15,361 nt of DNA, taken from NCBI GenBank assembly GCA_963611685.1, contig CAVDSU010000040.1, positions 1 through 15,361 on the forward strand, read 5' to 3'. A model generated the notes under the pieces. The model was given only the letters and a program-made list of their open reading frames with translations, was not told where the DNA came from and ran no database searches. Made by a program: the position numbers and the translations under genes. The stretch is from UBA1724 sp963611685. GTDB taxonomy: Bacteria; Verrucomicrobiota; Lentisphaeria; Oligosphaerales; Oligosphaeraceae. This document shows, in pieces, positions 14,324 to 15,361 of the stretch; within the stretch, counting starts at the first letter, position 1; each line of letters opens with the position of its first letter.

Positions 14324-14524
14324 ATGCCGAAAATGAAAACGAGAAAAGCCGCCGCGAAGCGCTTCAAGCAGACCGGTACTGGCAAATTCATGCACAATTG
14401 CGCCGGTGGACGGCACATTCTGACCAAGAAGTCCGCCACCCGCAAGCGTCGTCTCGGACAGCCCAAGGAAGTGAAGAGCACCGAGAATTCCCGCATGAAG
14501 GCCTGCTTCCCCTACGGTCTTTAA
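14324..14524 (+). CDS. rpmI: 50S ribosomal protein L35
   Basis: A 66-aa, small, very basic large-subunit protein. It has the family opening MPKMKTRKAAAKRFKQTGTG, then KFMHNCAGGRHILTKKSATRKRRL, in which the HILTKKS..KRRL block is diagnostic. The length is normal. AAGGAG at 14309-14314 lies nine bases before the ATG, one of the few textbook sites in the window. It lies 41 bp before rplT in the conserved infC-rpmI-rplT order. Confidence 0.98.
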   Translation: MPKMKTRKAAAKRFKQTGTGKFMHNCAGGRHILTKKSATRKRRLGQPKEVKSTENSRMKACFPYGL

Positions 14525-14565
14525 TTGGATGCACTAACACATCTTATAGCTTGGAGTACTGAACA

Positions 14566-14919
14566 ATGAGAGCAACGAACGCACCCGCATCCAGAGCCCG
14601 TCGCAAGCGCGTCCTGGAAATGGCAAAAGGCTTCAGCGGCAGCCGGAGCAAACTGATCCGCATGGCGTACACCGCCACAGACCGCGCAATGGCATACGCC
14701 TTCGTGGGACGAAAAGACAAGAAGATTGCCTATCGTCAGCTGTGGACCCAGCGAATCAACGCCGCCTGCCGTGCCCTCGACTTCAAATACAGCTGGATGA
14801 TCGACGGCCTCAACAAGGCCAACATCGAGATCAACCGCAAGATGCTCGCCGACCTCGCCGTCAACGACCCCGCCGCCTTCGCGCAGCTGGTCGAAAAGGC
14901 TAAGGCCGCCCGCGCCTAA
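14566..14919 (+). CDS. rplT: 50S ribosomal protein L20
   Basis: A 117-aa, full-length L20 that nucleates early 50S assembly on 23S rRNA. It has the basic N-terminal arm MRATNAPASRARRKRVLEMA then KGFSGSRSKL; the first residues read MRAT where MPRAT is common. The globular part shows YAFVGRKDKKIAYRQLWTQR (44-63), RINAA and LNKANIEINRKMLADLAVND (81-100). GGAG at 14553-14556 lies nine bases upstream. It is the last gene of the operon, followed by a strong terminator. L20 represses its own operon in several bacteria; a leader for that is not evident here. Confidence 0.98.
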   Translation: MRATNAPASRARRKRVLEMAKGFSGSRSKLIRMAYTATDRAMAYAFVGRKDKKIAYRQLWTQRINAACRALDFKYSWMIDGLNKANIEINRKMLADLAVNDPAAFAQLVEKAKAARA

Positions 14920-14957
14920 AACGGCATTCCGGCTTTCGCGTCAGCGCAAAGTCCCAC

Positions 14958-14995
14958 GCCCCCTCCGGCATTCTCCGCCGAAGGGGGCTTTTTTT
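14958..14995 (+). terminator. Rho-independent terminator after rplT
   Basis: GCCCCCT (14958-14964) pairs with AGGGGGC (14982-14988), with inner CGG/CCG pairing, and is followed by seven T (14989-14995). It lies 39 bp after rplT and ends the infC-rpmI-rplT unit. Confidence 0.93.
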
Positions 14996-15036
14996 GTGGG
15001 TGGCGTTTGCCATCGCAAACGCCACCCACAAAAAAA
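14989..15036. repeat. perfect 22-bp-stem inverted repeat overlapping the terminator T-tract
   Basis: T7 then GTGGGTGGCGTTTGC (14989-15010), loop CATC, then the exact complement ending in A7 (15015-15036). The left T-run is also the U-tract of the rplT terminator. Read from the minus strand it is a stem followed by pairing T residues. It may work as a back-stop or bidirectional terminator. Confidence 0.9.
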
Positions 15037-15059
15037 AGGAGGAAGGAGGAAGGAGGAAG
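15037..15059. repeat. AGGAGGA purine microrepeat
   Basis: Three tandem copies of AGGAGGA plus a partial one, directly after the inverted repeat. On the + strand it looks like serial Shine-Dalgarno motifs, but no credible gene follows it. Confidence 0.75.
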
Positions 15060-15142
15060 TCAGGCCAGGGTTTCGCAGGCGAAACCCCGCGCCGGAATCT
15101 ACCGGCGCGTGCGTACAAGCGCGCCCCAATTGGCGCGCAAAG
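15057..15142. repeat. three-hairpin dispersed repeat (partner at 1833-1916)
   Basis: Three back-to-back perfect hairpins: GGGTTTCGC/GCGAAACCC (15068-15087), CGCGCCGG/CCGGCGCG (15088-15109) and GCGCGCC/GGCGCGC (15119-15138). The order and intervening bases align with 1833-1916, where only the middle stem is kept. There is no coding signal. Confidence 0.8.
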
Positions 15143-15171
15143 GAGAAGTTGCCAAATGGCACCGCCGGGAG

Positions 15172-15361
15172 GCGGAAGAAGCTAGGGGGGCGCGCGGGGG
15201 GCGCGGACGGACAGTATGATGACGGAGCTCCAGAAGCAAAGAAGCTAGGGGCGCGCGGGGGGCCATGGCTTGGACGGATACCTTGAGGGGAAAGCGGAAG
15301 AAGCTAGGGGCGCGCGGGGGGCGCGGACGGACAGTATGATGACGGAGCTCCAGAAGCAAAG
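15172..15361. repeat. G-rich tandem repeat running off the right edge
   Basis: A unit starting GCGGAAGAAGCTAGGGG and ending GAGCTCCAGAAGCAAAG occurs at 15172-15241 and again at 15294-15361, differing by one G in a run. The shorter core AAGCTAGGGGCGCGCGGGG occurs three times (15179, 15242, 15301), the middle one followed by different sequence. No gene is seen between rplT and the window end (442 bp). Confidence 0.9.

Noticed and set aside
15037..15185. Small gene after the AGGAGGA repeat
   Set aside because: The purine repeat mimics ribosome-binding sites, but the following frames only translate hairpins and have no recognisable features.

Overview
The window looks like a chromosome segment from a GC-rich diderm (Gram-negative) bacterium. 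The lpxA gene implies lipid A, and the core runs rplU, tyrS, lpxA, hisB, thrS, infC, rpmI, rplT. The mix of housekeeping genes, the many starts without a Shine-Dalgarno site and the dense GC-rich intergenic repeats would fit the Verrucomicrobiota/Lentisphaerota (PVC) group. That placement is inference; no 16S rRNA gene or other decisive marker is present. All convincing genes are on the + strand.

Left accessory region (1-2687). A 53-bp tandem array opens the window. It is followed by one intact gene for an AAA/DUF4143 ATPase (543-1790) that is visibly less GC-rich than the rest and has a textbook AAGGAG ribosome-binding site. The gene lies between two copies of a direct repeat of about 100 bp (389-492 and 1929-2030), each built around a near-palindrome. 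Downstream are a diverged copy of a structured repeat seen again near 15060, and a composite G-rich repeat array (2064-2579). The arrangement resembles a repeat-bounded accessory cassette, but no transposase or integrase is visible.

Envelope block (2688-5935). A YfbR-like HD-domain protein, an FtsW/RodA-type glycan polymerase and a secreted or periplasmic Gln-rich coiled-coil protein overlap end to start by 8 and 11 bp. This suggests a translationally coupled operon.

A 489-bp gene-free stretch with several hairpins leads to a 522-aa protein of unknown role. It contains an HPr-like phospho-histidine motif (HVRPA, His340) inside a mostly helical protein.

Translation, lipid A and histidine block (8050-14995). 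A good sigma-70 promoter precedes rplU (L21), which is followed by a strong terminator and is not accompanied by rpmA. Then come tyrS, lpxA, hisB, thrS (a form lacking the TGS domain), infC (GTG start, Ala/Lys-rich tail), rpmI and rplT, ending in a strong intrinsic terminator. thrS-infC-rpmI-rplT is the classical gene order; tyrS, lpxA and hisB are less usual companions.

Right edge (14989-15361). A perfect 22-bp-stem inverted repeat overlaps the rplT terminator. It is followed by a purine microrepeat, a three-hairpin repeat related to the one at 1833-1916, and a G-rich tandem repeat running off the window. The operon is therefore bracketed by related non-coding repeats.
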